A program made the translations under genes and the position numbers. From assembly GCA_019454045.1 (NCBI GenBank), contig SKCR01021145.1:62001-126000 (forward strand): a stretch of DNA of 64,000 nucleotides, written 5' to 3'. This DNA is from Zanthoxylum bungeanum (taxonomy: Eukaryota; Streptophyta; Magnoliopsida; Sapindales; Rutaceae). Below, piece after piece: positions 1 to 11,944 of the stretch (its first letter is position 1; each line of letters opens with the position of its first letter). The notes under the pieces are model-generated. The model was not told the DNA's origin and did not search any database. It worked only from the letters and a program-made list of their open reading frames with translations.

Positions 1-3000
1 TTGATTCTGGTTGTGGTACTCACATTTGTACTGATGTGGAGGATCTGCGGATTAGCAAGAAACTGGCGTCAGGGGAGATTGATATGCGTGTTGGAAATGG
101 GACATCTGTTGCCGTTTTGGCCGTGGGCACTTTTATTTTGGAACTGCCCTCGGGGCATGTACTTGAACTTTTGGACTGTTATTATGTACATAGTTTGACT
201 AGGAATATTATTTGTATCTATGTTAACCCAATGTGGGTATACTTTTGTATTTCGAAACACTGGGTGTTTTATGTATAAAAATGATATAGAAATTTGCATT
301 GCTGTTGTAAATAATGGTCTTTATATTTTGAATATAAATCAATCTCAACCATATTTTGTAACAAACAAAAGACTTAAAGTAAGTCATAAAGATGAAACTT
401 ATATGTGGCATTATCGTCTGGGACACATAAACAAGACTCGCATATCCACACTTTCGAAGAGTGGGTACTTGGACGGATTTGATCCAAATTCATACGACGT
501 CTGCGAATCTTGCTTATTAGGCAAAATGCCTAAGTCACCTTTTAGCGGTAAAGGTGTGCGAGCCACAGAACTATTAGCCCTTGTTCATAGTGATGTTTGT
601 GGGCCCAGGTCTAGCCAGGCTAGAGGTGGATACGAATACTTCGTAACCTTTATGGATGATGCATCACGTTATGGTTATGTGTATCTTATGAGACACAAGT
701 CGGAAACTTTTGAGAAATTCAAAGAGTTTCGACACGAAGTTGAAAAACAGATCGGTAAAAGTATTAAGACATTACGGTCGGACCGTGGTGGCGAATACTT
801 AAGCAATGAGTTTCTTGACTACTTGAAAGAATATTATATTCTTTCACAGTGGACTCCTCCTGGAACACCGCAATTAAACGGTGTGTCCGAGCGGAGAAAC
901 CGAACTTTGTTAGACATGGTAAGGTATATGATGAGTCGCACTGAGCAACCTATTTCCTTATGGGGATATGCATTAAACAGTGTAATACTTATTTTGAATA
1001 AGGTTCCGTCAAAGTCTGTTCAACAGACTCCGTATAAGATATGGACAGGAAAGAAACTAAGTTTCTCATTCCTGAAGATTTGGGGATGCTGGGCATACGT
1101 CAAACGTTTGGAAGGTACCAAACTTGAACCCAAATCGGATAAATGCCTATTTGTAGGATATCCTAGGGAAACCAACGGATATTACTTCTATCACCCACAA
1201 GAGCACAAAATATTTGTTGCTCTACATGCGGTTTTCCTTGAGAAGGAATTCCTAGATGCAATGGTTAGTGGGAAGAAAGTAGAACTCGATGAAAATCGGA
1301 GTGATACTGTTCCTGGCATAGAATCCACAACGGAACATTAACAGTTCATCAGGGATGAAGCTGTACCACAATCTTCGATTACACAAGGACCGCGTAGGTC
1401 GGAGAGAGTCAGGAAACAACCTGAGAGGTATGGGTTTCTGATCTCACCTCATGTAGATATTAATCTCATTGAGGATAACGAACCGGCTACGTATGAGGAA
1501 GCGATACAAGATATCGATTCCGCTTTATGGCATGAGGCCATGAAGTCCGAAATGGATTCCATGTACACCAACCAAGTTTGGACACTGGTTGATGCACCAG
1601 AAGGCGTAAAGCCTATTGGATGCAAATGGGTCTTCAAGAAGAAGACCGACATGGATGGCAAAGTACAAACATACAAAGCTAGGCTTGTAGCGAAGGGGTA
1701 TCGTCAACGACATGGTGTCGATTATGATGAAAATTTCTCACTCGTTGCCATGATTAAATCCATTCGGATAATGCTTGCCATTGCTGCATATTTCGATTAC
1801 GAGATATGGCAGATGGACGTCAAAACCGCTTTCCTTAACGAAAACCTTTTGGAGGATGTTTATATGCAACAGCCTGACGGTTTTGTCATGCCGCGACTTG
1901 CAAACAAGGTTTGTAAGTTAAATCGATCCATTTATGGATTGAAGCAAGCATCGCGTTCTTGGAACCAACGCTTTGATGAGATCATAAAAGAATATGATTT
2001 CGTTCAAAGCGATGATGATCCTTGTGTATATAAGGAGGTTAGTGGGAGAGCACTGACATTCATTATCCTTTACGTTGATGATGTATTGCTTATTGGCAAT
2101 GACATTCCCATGTTAACGTCGGTGAAAGCTTGGCTTTCATTGAAATTCTCCATGAAAGATCTGTGAGAAGCAGCCTTTATTCTAGGAATAAAGATATACT
2201 TCGATAGATCTAGAAAGCTGCTTGGACTCTCCCAGAGTACGTACATTGACAAAGTGTTGAAGAGATTCAACATGGATCAGTCCAAGAGGGGACTGTTGCC
2301 AGTGTCACATGACATCACTCTATCTAAGGACATGTGTCCTAAAACTCAAGATGAGAGAGACAGCATGAGTCGGATACCGTTCGCCTCGGCAGTCGGATCG
2401 ATCATGTATGCCATGATATGTACGCGACCTGATGTCTCATATGTTTTGAGCATGTGTAGTCACTATCAGGCTGATCCAGGTGAAGGTCACTGGATGGCGG
2501 TTAAGAATATCCTTAAGTATCTTAGACGAACTAAGGATGCTTTCTTAATCTATGGAGATGGAGAACTTGAGGTAACTGGGTATACCGATGCAAGTTTCCA
2601 AACCGACAAAGACGACAGTAAGTCACAATCTGGGTACATATTTTGTTTGAATAACGGAGCAGTGAGCTGGAAATCTTCCAAGTAAGAGACTGTTGCCGGT
2701 TCAACAACAGAAGCAGAGTATATCGCTGCAGCTGAAGCAGCAAAGGAGGCAGTTTGGATCCGAAAATTCCTAATTGGATTAGGAGTAATTCCGTTAGCTA
2801 CTGAGCCCGTTTCATTGTATTGTGACAATAACGGGGCTATAGCGCAGGCTAAGGAACCGCGGTCTTATCAACGATCCAAGCATGTTCTTCGACGTTTCCA
2901 TCTGATTCGTGAGATCATACATCGTGGCGATGTGAAGATCGAGAAGGTTGCATCAGAGGACAACATTGCAGATCCTCTGACGAAAGCCATTCCTCAGCAG

Positions 3001-3057
3001 AAGTTTGAGCAACATGTACATAGTTCATGTATTAGATGCTTGAGTGACTGGCTATAG
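1..3057 (+). pseudogene. Copia-1 polyprotein remnant (PR-IN-RT-RNase H)
   Basis: Encodes the retrotransposon polyprotein that would cleave, integrate and reverse-transcribe the element. Order seen: aspartic protease motif DSGCGTHIC at the left edge (frame 3); GAG-pre-integrase and integrase core (220-1341) with the GVSERRNRTLLDMVR block; RT (1540 on) with the catalytic LYVDD at about 2069-2083; RNase H (2254-3057) with TEAEYIAAAEAAKEAVW and YCDNNGA. After a frameshift near 220, one frame runs to the terminal stop at 3057. It is broken by TAA at 1339, TGA at 2164 (Gly expected) and TAA at 2683 (Gln expected). The point-type lesions and otherwise good conservation suggest moderately recent decay. 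Family assignment to copia is firm; lineage within copia is not assigned. Confidence 0.95.
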
Positions 3058-3071
3058 GCCAAGTGAGAGAT
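3058..3071 (+). promoter_or_regulatory. Copia-1 polypurine tract region
   Basis: Purine-rich stretch (AAGTGAGAGA) between the RNase H stop and the LTR start, in the position of the plus-strand primer of LTR retrotransposons. Copia-2 has nearly the same motif (CAAGTGAGAG) just before its own 3' LTR, which supports the reading. Confidence 0.6.
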
Positions 3072-4987
3072 TTTTGGACAATTATGACTCATAGCGTCAC
3101 TATTTATAAAAGACATTGTGTTTTTGTACAAATTAATTATGTAGCAATGGAAATTACCTTTTATCATTTCGTAATTAGATTACTTAAATGTGTGAATGAT
3201 GAAAGTCCTTATGATTAGTTCCGGATTGATAAGATATGAGACAGTATCAATCCATAAAGGTTTAATCATTAAATATCCCTAGTCGTACTATTATCGAGAC
3301 TGGACATCGATAATACGAAATACACTAGTATTGCACTTGTGTGTATTATGGAAGCGTAACAGCATAATTCTCATGTATTTAAGTATTGGATACTTATGCA
3401 AGTGTGATAGGAGGTTGTGTTTTACCGATGGTACGGAAAACAGCTTCCCTCTGGATAGACCCTGCGGAATCCCATTGGTAGTATGACTATGTGTCTATAG
3501 GAATCCGCATCAGGGTAGGTGTATTTGGTCTTAACCTGAGACTTGCATCGCTAGTACTTGCGACAATCAATACGCTTTGGTTTTGGTCGTCCAGGACTAT
3601 AACAGGTTCTGTGTACGCCTCTTCTGGGTTTATTGAGAATCGTAGTGTATTGGATGTGATGTCAAGACGGAAGTATCACTTCAGTCATATGGAGATGATG
3701 GTCACGCATGGATACATAACTGGTTCTCTAAGGGTTGCAATCATCGGGATAATATGACTATGTCATGATTATCCGATAATAAAGAGACTAGTTGCTAGTG
3801 ATCCGATATATACTTCGTACGGGGCATACACTATTTCAGCCCCAAGCCTTGCATGTGACATCTGATACTGGATCGCAATACGCAATACTACGTATACTAC
3901 GTCTGATATAGATCATTTATTCCATTAAGAATATTTCTGAAGAATTGGGTAGGCATGACGCTTTGCTAGAAGCCAACATTGTTTCGTAAATCGGTAAAAA
4001 TGTAATACTTGGTACGTACGTGTTCGGATAGTCCGACGACCGGATTTACTGCCAACATATCCAGGGATCTCTTGGGTCGCTTCCCGAAGATTCACCGATG
4101 ACATATGATTCGAGCATAATTAATCTGGGATTAATTGCGGAGAGACTTTATCTGGGATAAAGTACTATTTGAAGAGAGAGAAAGATTAATTTGGAATTAA
4201 TCGATAAAATAATAAATTTGATATATTAAACGAAATTAGATTTCGACGAGGAATTAAAATTAGATTTTAATTCGGGCAAACGAGTTAATTTAGAATTAAT
4301 TTGTTAGCAACGTGAATAGTAATTTTGCTAGGCATAATTATTTAATTAAATTAGATTTAATTATGTCGCGACGGAAGTTCATTAATTTGGAATTAGCGAA
4401 CCCGAACCCGGGAGTGTTTGCGGGCCCACTCGCATTCGAAATTGAGTGGGGCCCACATGTCACTTCACATGTCACCTTTAGTTGCTTTTGGATGATGTGT
4501 TTAGGTGGAGTTGGTGGAAACTTGGTTTACACTCTAATTTGAAAGCTTTGAGTGACATATACCAAATACACTTTTGGTATATCAAATTAATTGATTTTGG
4601 AAATCATTTGAACAAGTTTCACTCTTCTCTCTCTTTGACCGAAACTTGTAGCAAGTTTACTCTCCCAATATTTCTTCTTCTTGACCGAAAATTGTGAAAG
4701 ATGAAGTGAGAATTTTTGTTTTAAAATTTCTCAAAGAGCTAGCACTCATCAAAGGATCATACAAGGTGTTAGGGAAACTAATTCAAGAGCTTGGAATCCA
4801 CAAAAGCTTGGAGCTTGGACAATATTTCTTGAAGAAGTACCTTGGCCGAATCTTGGAGAATTTTTTTTTTTGTTGTTTGACGCATCCATAAACCGATCAA
4901 TGTAAGTGTGTTTCCGCCACTCTTCTTTGTTATTCATTCACATTTTATGCTTGATTTGATCTTGGGATTAAACCTAGAAACTCAACA
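3072..4987 (+). repeat. Copia-1 3' LTR (about 1.9 kb)
   Basis: Aligns along its length with the solo LTRs at 5464-7480 and 18681-20785. All share the opening TTGGACAATTATGAC and a run of small inverted repeats at 4117-4406. The first dinucleotide is degraded here (TT instead of TG). No gene lies inside; an 88-codon open frame at 3491 is also present in the other LTR copies only because the DNA is homologous. Confidence 0.9.
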
Positions 4988-5337
4988 AACTCACAAGTAG
5001 CGAAGAAAAAAGCTGGTTGATTTTCGTCTCCCACGGTATCTTTCTCCAAGAAACGTAGTTTTGGGGAGCTTCAAACCCAGCTTTAGAACATATGGCTATA
5101 GTAAACGCTGAATTATGTTGTCCGACTTGTCTTTGTCCATCATCTGATATCTCAATTCAGATACGGTCTTTAGCCTTAACTTGCTTAACCAACCCCAGGC
5201 CACGGGTGCGTCCTCGACCCTTCACTGTACTCGAGTCACCTGTGCTAGCAGAGACTCCAGCAGGGGCATCTATCCTTGCTGATGTAGATGGAGTCGCATT
5301 ATCTTGTCTGCGATTGCCCGGTGCCATCTGCAAAATA
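4988..5337 (-). pseudogene. TnpA-like (Ptta/En/Spm family) CACTA protein exon, truncated
   Basis: Read on the minus strand, an ATG at 5337-5335 follows directly after a splice-acceptor-like TTATTTTGCAG. It opens a frame beginning MAPGNRRQDN, followed by a Ser/Thr-rich spacer and the block GRGRTRGLGLVKQVK. A basic/hydrophobic stretch ending in YVSWRKIPW comes next. This RG-T-RGL...VG-N...W-IP layout is the N-terminal signature of plant Ptta/En/Spm CACTA accessory proteins, which bind subterminal repeats. One TGA interrupts the frame (5159-5157). The exon is cut at 4988 by the Copia-1 insertion, so the rest lies left of the window. Identification rests on remembered family pattern; moderate to good confidence. 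Confidence 0.7.
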
Positions 5338-5463
5338 ACATTGCTTTGTAATTAGAAGTGACAAAAACAACATGCTTTATTTTTTCATTCATCATATGCT
5401 CAATCTACACTTCATATTCATTACATGCGATAATATACATTTAAGATTGTCCTAGCATCCGAT
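5338..5463. other. Presumed intron of TnpA-like gene, left part
   Basis: AT-rich non-coding DNA between the acceptor upstream of the TnpA-like ATG and the left TSD of the solo LTR. It ends with the target duplication CCGAT (5459-5463). No other feature seen. Confidence 0.5.
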
Positions 5464-7480
5464 TGTTGGACAATTATGACCCATACCGTCACTATTTGTA
5501 CAGATCATGGTGTTGTTGTACAAATTAACTATGTGACAAAGGAGATTGCACGCTTATCATTTGTGATTAGATCACCAAGATATATAAATGATTGGAGGTC
5601 CTTATGATTTGTTCCTGGATTGAGAATGATATGAGACAGTATCAGTTCACGATGGATAAATCATTAAATATCCCTAGTCAGAGTATTATCGAGATTGGAC
5701 ATCGATATATGCGTAAAAGACTAGTATTACACTTGTGCGCGTTGTGAGGGCACAACGACATAATTCTCATATATTTGGGTATTAGATACTCATGCAAGTG
5801 TAATAGGAGGTTGTGCGGGAAACAGCTTCGCTCTGGATAGACCCCCTCGGAATTCCATTGGTAGTATGACTATGTGTCTATGGAAGTCCGAAATCAGGGT
5901 AGGTGTATTTGGTCTTAACTTAAGACTTGCATCGCTAATACTTGCGACAATCAATATACTTTGGTTGTGGTCGTCCAGGGCTTTACCCGGTTCTGTGTAC
6001 GCCTCTGCTGGGTATATTGAGAATCGTAGTGTGTTGGGTGTGATGTCAAGACGGAAGTGTCACTCCAGTCATATGGAGATGATGATCGCGTTGGGATACA
6101 TAACTGGTTCTCTAAAAAGGTTGCAACCGTCGGGATAATATGACTTGGTCATGATTATCCGATAATAAAGAGACTAGTTGGTCGTCATCCGATATATGCT
6201 TCGTACGGGGCAGACACTGTACCAGCCCCAGGCCTTGCATGTGATCATCTGATACTGGATCGAAATACGCAATACTACGTATACTACGCCTGATATAGAT
6301 CACTACATTCCTGTAAGGATGTTTCTGGAGAATTGGGTAGGCATGGCGTTTTGCTAGAAGACAGACTTGTCTTGTAAATCGGTATAAACGTAGTACTAGG
6401 TATATACGTGTTCGGATAGTCCGATGACCGAATTTACTGCCAACATATCCGGGGATCTCATGGGTCGTTTCTCGAAGATTCACCGATGACGTATGACTCG
6501 CACTTTTATTAATCTGGGATTAATTAATAATGAGAAAGAAAATTAATTTGGGATTAATTTCGGAGATATTTTATCTGGGATAAAATATCAATTAAATAGA
6601 GATAACGATTAATTTGGAATTAATCGATAAAATTAATATATTCGATTTATTAAACGAAATTGGATTTCGACGCGGAATTGAAATTAGATTTTAATTCGGG
6701 CGAACGAGTTAATTTAGAATTAATTCGTTAGCGACGTAAATAGTGATTTCACTAGGCAAAATCATTTAATTACGTCGCAACGGAAAATTCGTTAATTTGG
6801 AATTAACGAACCCGAGTCCGGGATTGTTTGCGAGCGCATTCGCATTTCGAATTCGAGTGCGGCACGCAAGTCAAATCAAGCGTCAAATCATTAGTCACAT
6901 CAAGCGTCAAATCACATGTCACTTTGAGTGATGTGACAATTGATTGATGTGACTTGATGGGAGTTGATGGAAAGCATTTAATGCTTCTCTTTTTGGAAAA
7001 GGAAATTTGTATATGTTTATTTTTTTTTGAAAACAAATACCAATACAATTTTTTGTATCAATCAACACCACTCTCTTTCTTTCTTTTATCTCTCTCTCTC
7101 ACCCAAGAAGGGCCATTTCTTCTTCTGGTTTGGTAGCCCCCTGCCGAGAGCAAAAGAGGAAAAGGGAAGCAAAGTGTTTGATTTTTGTGGTAAAAATCAA
7201 GAGAGCTAGCACTCCGAGAGACATGCGAAGGTGATAGGGAAGTCCACCCATGAGCTTGGAATCATTTCGCGAAGCTTGGAGCTTGATGGAACCTTGCAAA
7301 GCCGAATCTTGGAGAGGGAAAAACAGTCACTACCGTGAGCTGTAGATGAGCAGAAAAGAATTTTTTGTTCGTTGTCGCGTCGCTCAACCTATCGATGTAA
7401 GTATTCCGCAACTTCGTCGTTTGTATTCGCATTTATTTCATTGCTTTGTATTCGATCCTCGGGGCCGTAGAAATCCAACA
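5464..7480 (+). mobile_element. Solo LTR of the Copia-1 family
   Basis: Begins TGTTGGACAATTATG and ends AATCCAACA, and is flanked by the perfect 5-bp duplication CCGAT (5459-5463 and 7481-7485). No internal domain is present, so it is a solo LTR formed by LTR-LTR recombination. It is 2017 bp, in the same orientation as Copia-1 and only 476 bp from the end of that element's LTR. It holds the inverted-repeat array at 6506-6808. Boundaries are secure because of the TSD. Confidence 0.97.
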
Positions 7481-7485
7481 CCGAT

Positions 7486-9186
7486 GCAACAGACTTTCTA
7501 ATAAGATTTCATTAACAACTCTACATAATCTTCACACAATAAGTCATCAATATTTCTAACAAAAACTATTCTTATTCGGCCACACACACATACACATTCT
7601 TGTCACGACTTCATTATTCACCATTCAACCATGATATGTCAGGACTTCATTATTCTTGACTACTTTGAAATTGATCAAGCACAAGATAAGAGAATAACAG
7701 CAGCAAATTGCTGCTGTTCTGGGTAGAACAACACCAATTCGCTGATGTTCTGGGCTCAAAATTGCACACCCATACAAACTCAATACACATGTCTAAGCTC
7801 AATACACATGCCTACAACTTTCCATCATTCAATCTAAGCTCAATACATATTCATTTACAAAATCTCAACATTTCAAAGAACTCATCATGAAGGATGTTTG
7901 CCTCTCTTGGAAGCCTAAAGTCCATACATTATAAAAAAAAAGTGAAACATTATAAGTAGAAAGCAATAGGGATTTGGGCACATCAAAAATTTGATATTAA
8001 AAAGCTACCACTTACTAAAATTACACCTTTTATTATACATATACACATACGCACTCCCACAATTTTATACAATCATTTTATTGTACGAGCGTCCGCACGA
8101 ATTTTTATGCAGATATATGACAACGTATTAGTACTTTATCCTCTAAAAAAGTTACACGATAAAATACAAATACTTTATCTTGTATCTGCATGAAAAAAAT
8201 CATACGAAAATTTGTAATGTAGAAAGGAAAAGTTGCACACATATAGGTAATAATACCAATATCCCTAAGTTCTTCCTTACAATTAAAGAGATATATTATT
8301 TCACTTATATCAAATGAATTATAAACCTTTTTAATCAACAAATTAAGTTGCATACTCTTGATAAAATTCCATATTTTAAAGGTAATTTGATAGGAAAAAA
8401 TAAAAATTAAGTAGTACCTATCAACGGAATTCGAACTTAAGATCTCTTGTACCACTGCCAAAATATTTACTACTTGAGTGTGAGCAAGCACAATACATAG
8501 CACCCATATACCACTAACTAATATGATCAATTGAACAATAATCACATAATATATATTTGATACAAATGGTTGTCCATTTGAAGATAAAAGAAGAAGTCAA
8601 TAACAGAAACAACTCAATGTCGGATTTCTGTTATGGAACCAGAACAACAGCAAATGCTCATCAATCTTTTCATCATATGTTTTTTTCAACAAAAACATCC
8701 CCAATTCAAAAATTCAGATCTGGTTAGTAATTCTATCCTAATCATCCATCCCACTTAACCACCAAATTTCTATCATAATCATCATTCTCACTTAACCACC
8801 AAATTTCTTTCAAGCACTTCTGGAAACACACAACAATAACAAATAAAATCAAGAATAACCATGAAATAAAAAAAATGAACAAAGCAAATTCGTAAATTCG
8901 AACATGTGAGAACCTAAAAAATGAAACAAGAATAACATGCATCCACTGTAAAGAAACTCAAACAACAATAATCAATGTCTGGAATCGAAAATTAGTGTCC
9001 ATAATCGAAAATTTGAGAACCAAAAAAATTAAAAGAAAGCTGACTTACCAGTGAGTTGTTCGCATAATCATAACAAAATGAGGAGAATGCGCACAAACCG
9101 GTGTTTGAAGTCAATAATCGGAAGAAAATGAAAAGAAATAGGCAGACTGTGAGAGGGTTTAACCGATTTAGGGATTTCAATAAATC
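7486..9186. other. Non-coding stretch with a candidate 5' leader exon (minus strand)
   Basis: No convincing coding region. On the minus strand 9180-9049 resembles a 5' untranslated exon: pyrimidine-rich, ending CACTG followed by the donor GTAAGTC at 9048. It could splice to the acceptor before the TnpA-like ATG at 5337. The rest would then be intron, later enlarged by the solo LTR. A tRNA-promoter-like B box (AAGTTCGAATTCC, minus strand, near 8430) hints at a SINE scrap but is not enough to call one. Confidence 0.4.
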
Positions 9187-9490
9187 TTTAGCGTCGAATT
9201 TTTGAACTTTTAGCGTCGATTTTTTCGAGCTAAAACTTTGGTGGCTAACAAAAAGTTAGGGTAAATTTTCGAGGGAAATTTAATTTAACATTTAGCGTCG
9301 ATAAAATTATTTCGACGCTAAAAGTCTTATATTTAGTGACGATTAAATTATTTCGACACTAAATATCAGACTTTTAGCGTCCATTTATTTTTTCGACACT
9401 AAATGTAAGACATTTAGCGTCTATGTATTTATTCGACGCTAAATGTAAGACTTTTAGTGTCCATTAATTTTTTTGACGCTAAATGTTAGA
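9187..9490. repeat. CACTA-type subterminal palindromic repeat array
   Basis: About seven units of roughly 40 bp, each an imperfect palindrome of the form TTTAGCGTCGA ... TCGACGCTAAA with an AT-rich centre. The same unit makes up the array next to the CACTA terminus at 56126-56531. Such subterminal arrays are the binding sites of the TnpA-type accessory protein in En/Spm elements. No CACTACAAGAAAA terminus is visible beside this copy. It is either the degraded left end of the TNP2 element or the 5' array of a second CACTA element carrying the TnpA-like gene. Confidence 0.8.
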
Positions 9491-9495
9491 GTTTT

Positions 9496-9496
9496 A

Positions 9497-9548
<52 letters not shown>

Positions 9549-9575
9549 TGATAATAATAATAATATTAATAATAA
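9496..9575. repeat. (TAA)n microsatellite
   Basis: Runs of AAT/TAA triplets, interrupted by TATGATAA and TATTAAT, between the palindromic array and the 3' end of the TNP2 remnant. Confidence 0.95.
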
Positions 9576-9722
9576 CAAAAATAACCATCCAACAATGATA
9601 TATTTCATCATTCGAAAAAATAACAACAACCATTCATCCATGATGATAATAATTCAAAATAACAACAAGCATCCATTATAATAGTAAAAATTATTCATCC
9701 ATCACATCATATACTAATTAGA

Positions 9723-11944
9723 TTAGTCACTATTATCTTCGATATTTGAGGATTCGTGACTGGACTCGAAGTCATCTTCAGTGTCAAATTCTTCTTCATT
9801 TGCTGCTTCCACGCTAACTTGAGAATGAAGAATTATCTCAATGTCTGTATTTTCTCGAGTTAACGTGATATTTTCAGGAACATTGACATTTGGTAAATGA
9901 AATATCTGTTCAGGAACTTCAAAGTTGTCAGAGACTTGTTGTGCTTCATCTGATATTTCAACACTATCTTTCTCATGTGTGTCCCAAATGCCCATATGTT
10001 GTAACTTTTCTACCACCATCCAACCATTTCCTAGCTTTGGATAAGATATATATATCACAGACCGTGCTTGGGTACAAAAAATGTATGAATCATTCTTGTA
10101 CCAATAACGTTGAACATTAATTGACGTTAGATGATTACTAGAATTCTCCTCTTTCTCACATTTGTGTCAAACCATTTGCATTCGAATAGCATAATATGTC
10201 GTCTGGGTCTGTATATAAACTCAATGACTGATTGTAACACTCCGTAGAAGTCAATAATAACTGAGTCGTGTTCTCTTGGGACTAGAATTCCATAATTCTA
10301 AGTAACATGTGAAACATCTCGCTGCTCGGTATGAAATCTAACTACGTTCACAATGCATCCAATGTATTCGTAAGCCTGCTTTTGAGGCCCATTTGCCAAG
10401 GAAACCAACGAGGAGGACGAGTCCAGTTGACCATTTTGCACTTGGTTGTTTATCTAACACATGATAATATTTATGTGTTAATATAATAAACTGAAATATT
10501 TACTGTTAGGATAAAAATAAATAGACAATGTTAGGGCTTACAGTTGTCTCAAACCATTTAGGAAATTCTTTTTTGTGTCTTCCATCAACGTTATGGTCAC
10601 CACAACATTTAGCATTGTAATATGTTGCCTACAAAAAATGAGTTACGTTAATGTATGACAATAAAAATACAGTTATGCACCAAAAAGACTTACATTAAAT
10701 ACGGTTGCACTTCATCGCAATTACTCAATATAAACCAATGAGCACGTTGAGCTTCCTCAAATGTTAGTAATTTGACACATACTGCTCCAAACGGTCTGCA
10801 ATTTTGACAGAACACTGTGATATCTTGCTTATTACTTGCATCTCCATCATAGTTTTGTGGCCAATGATTAAAATGAGTTTCAATATTCTGCATGTACATC
10901 GAACAAAACATTATTGACTCACTTATTAAAACAGCCTCTGCTATTGACCCTTCAGGACGTGCCTTGTTTTTCATATATTGTTTGTAATGTCCCACAGCTC
11001 TGCAGATATGACAACAAGTTTGAATTAATAATAAATTTAATGTATGTACACAAAAAATTTAAGAATGTAATATTTAAAACTGTATAGTACCTCTCAATGG
11101 GATACATCCATCTGTAATGGACAAGACCTCCCTTCCTAGCTTCAGCCGATAAATGCACGGCCAGATGTACCATCACATCAAAAAAAGTGGGTGGCAATAT
11201 TCGCTCCAGCTTGCACATGATTATCACGATTCCTCGCTCAAGTTCGTCAATAACAGATATGGTTAATGTCCTCTGACATAATTGTTTAAAGAAGCCACAT
11301 AGATCAAGTACGACGTCGCATATATTCGGGGGCAGATAATGTTGAATTCCAACATGAAGGAGAATCTCCAGAAGAACATGACAATCGTGACTCTTTAACC
11401 CCATTATTGTATCATCTATGACCTAACACCGAATATTCGATGCATAATCATCAAGAAATTTAACCATTTTCAGCCAATCACAGAATGATTTTCTCTCTGA
11501 TTGAGTTAGCACGTAACTAGCAGACCTCGAGGAGTGACCTGTAAATGCAATTCACTGCGAATTCTAAGATCTTGTAGGTCCAATCTAGCATTTACAATGT
11601 CTTTTGTCTTACCAGGAATATTGAAAAGTGTGCCCACTAAACTCTCGCATATGTTTTTTCTATATGCATTACATCCAAATTATGTCGCAAACTCAGAGTC
11701 CCCCAATATTCTAACTCAAAGAAAATACTCTTTCTTATCCAATTCAACTCTTCAGGTTGACGTTTTCGATTTTTATCTCTATTATTATGATGTTTCCCTT
11801 GTGTGTTGTCTCTAAGATGTTGATGTTGGCAAAGTATGTCGAATTCAAACAATGGATTGGGCATACTCTGAGGTTCTTGTTGACCGTTGAATAATTTACT
11901 CCTCTACCAAGGATGACTCAACTCAAGAAATCTCATGTGCCCTG
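9723..11944 (-). pseudogene. CACTA transposase TNP2, C-terminal half (Transposase_21 end, DUF4218, DUF4216)
   Basis: TNP2 is the catalytic CACTA transposase. Reading down the minus strand: GHMRFLELSHPW and RHNLDVMHIEKT (11940-11640, end of the Transposase_21 domain); GLKSHDCHVLLEILL through FFDVMVHLAVHLSAEARKGG and YRWMYPIER (11404-11091, DUF4218); an intron 11090-11000 (GTACTATAC...CTGCAG); then KNKARPEGSIAEA (10999-10694); a short exon containing WFETT (about 10620-10550); and a DUF4216-like part with IDFYGVL and LFECKWFD. The acidic tail ends at the stop at 9723. Several stops and frameshifts make it non-functional. Its upstream part continues at 26231, beyond Gypsy-1. Confidence 0.9.

Larger units (their letters stand above)
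1..4987 (+). mobile_element. Copia-1: Ty1-copia LTR retrotransposon, 5' part outside window
   Basis: The window opens inside the protease domain of a Ty1-copia polyprotein. It continues through integrase, reverse transcriptase and RNase H in the canonical copia order, then a 3' LTR. The right end is set by comparison with two solo LTRs of the same family (5464-7480 and 18681-20785), which end in ...CCAACA; here the end is ...CTCAACA at 4987. The element sits in a TnpA-like CACTA exon that continues at 4988. The 5' LTR, gag and left TSD are beyond the window, so the target duplication cannot be tested. Coding capacity is dead (three in-frame stops and a frameshift). Confidence 0.93.

Noticed and set aside
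3491..3757. 80-90 codon frame conserved in the Copia-1 LTR copies (also 5866-6138 and 19030-19260)
   Set aside because: Conservation follows from LTR homology; the frame is broken in the 19030 copy and starts vary. No sign of selection on protein.
5092..5355. Plus-strand 87-codon frame
   Set aside because: Shadow of the minus-strand TnpA-like exon, which has a family pattern and a splice acceptor.
8390..8480. Minus-strand SINE head suggested by a B-box-like word
   Set aside because: No clear A box spacing, tail or target duplication.
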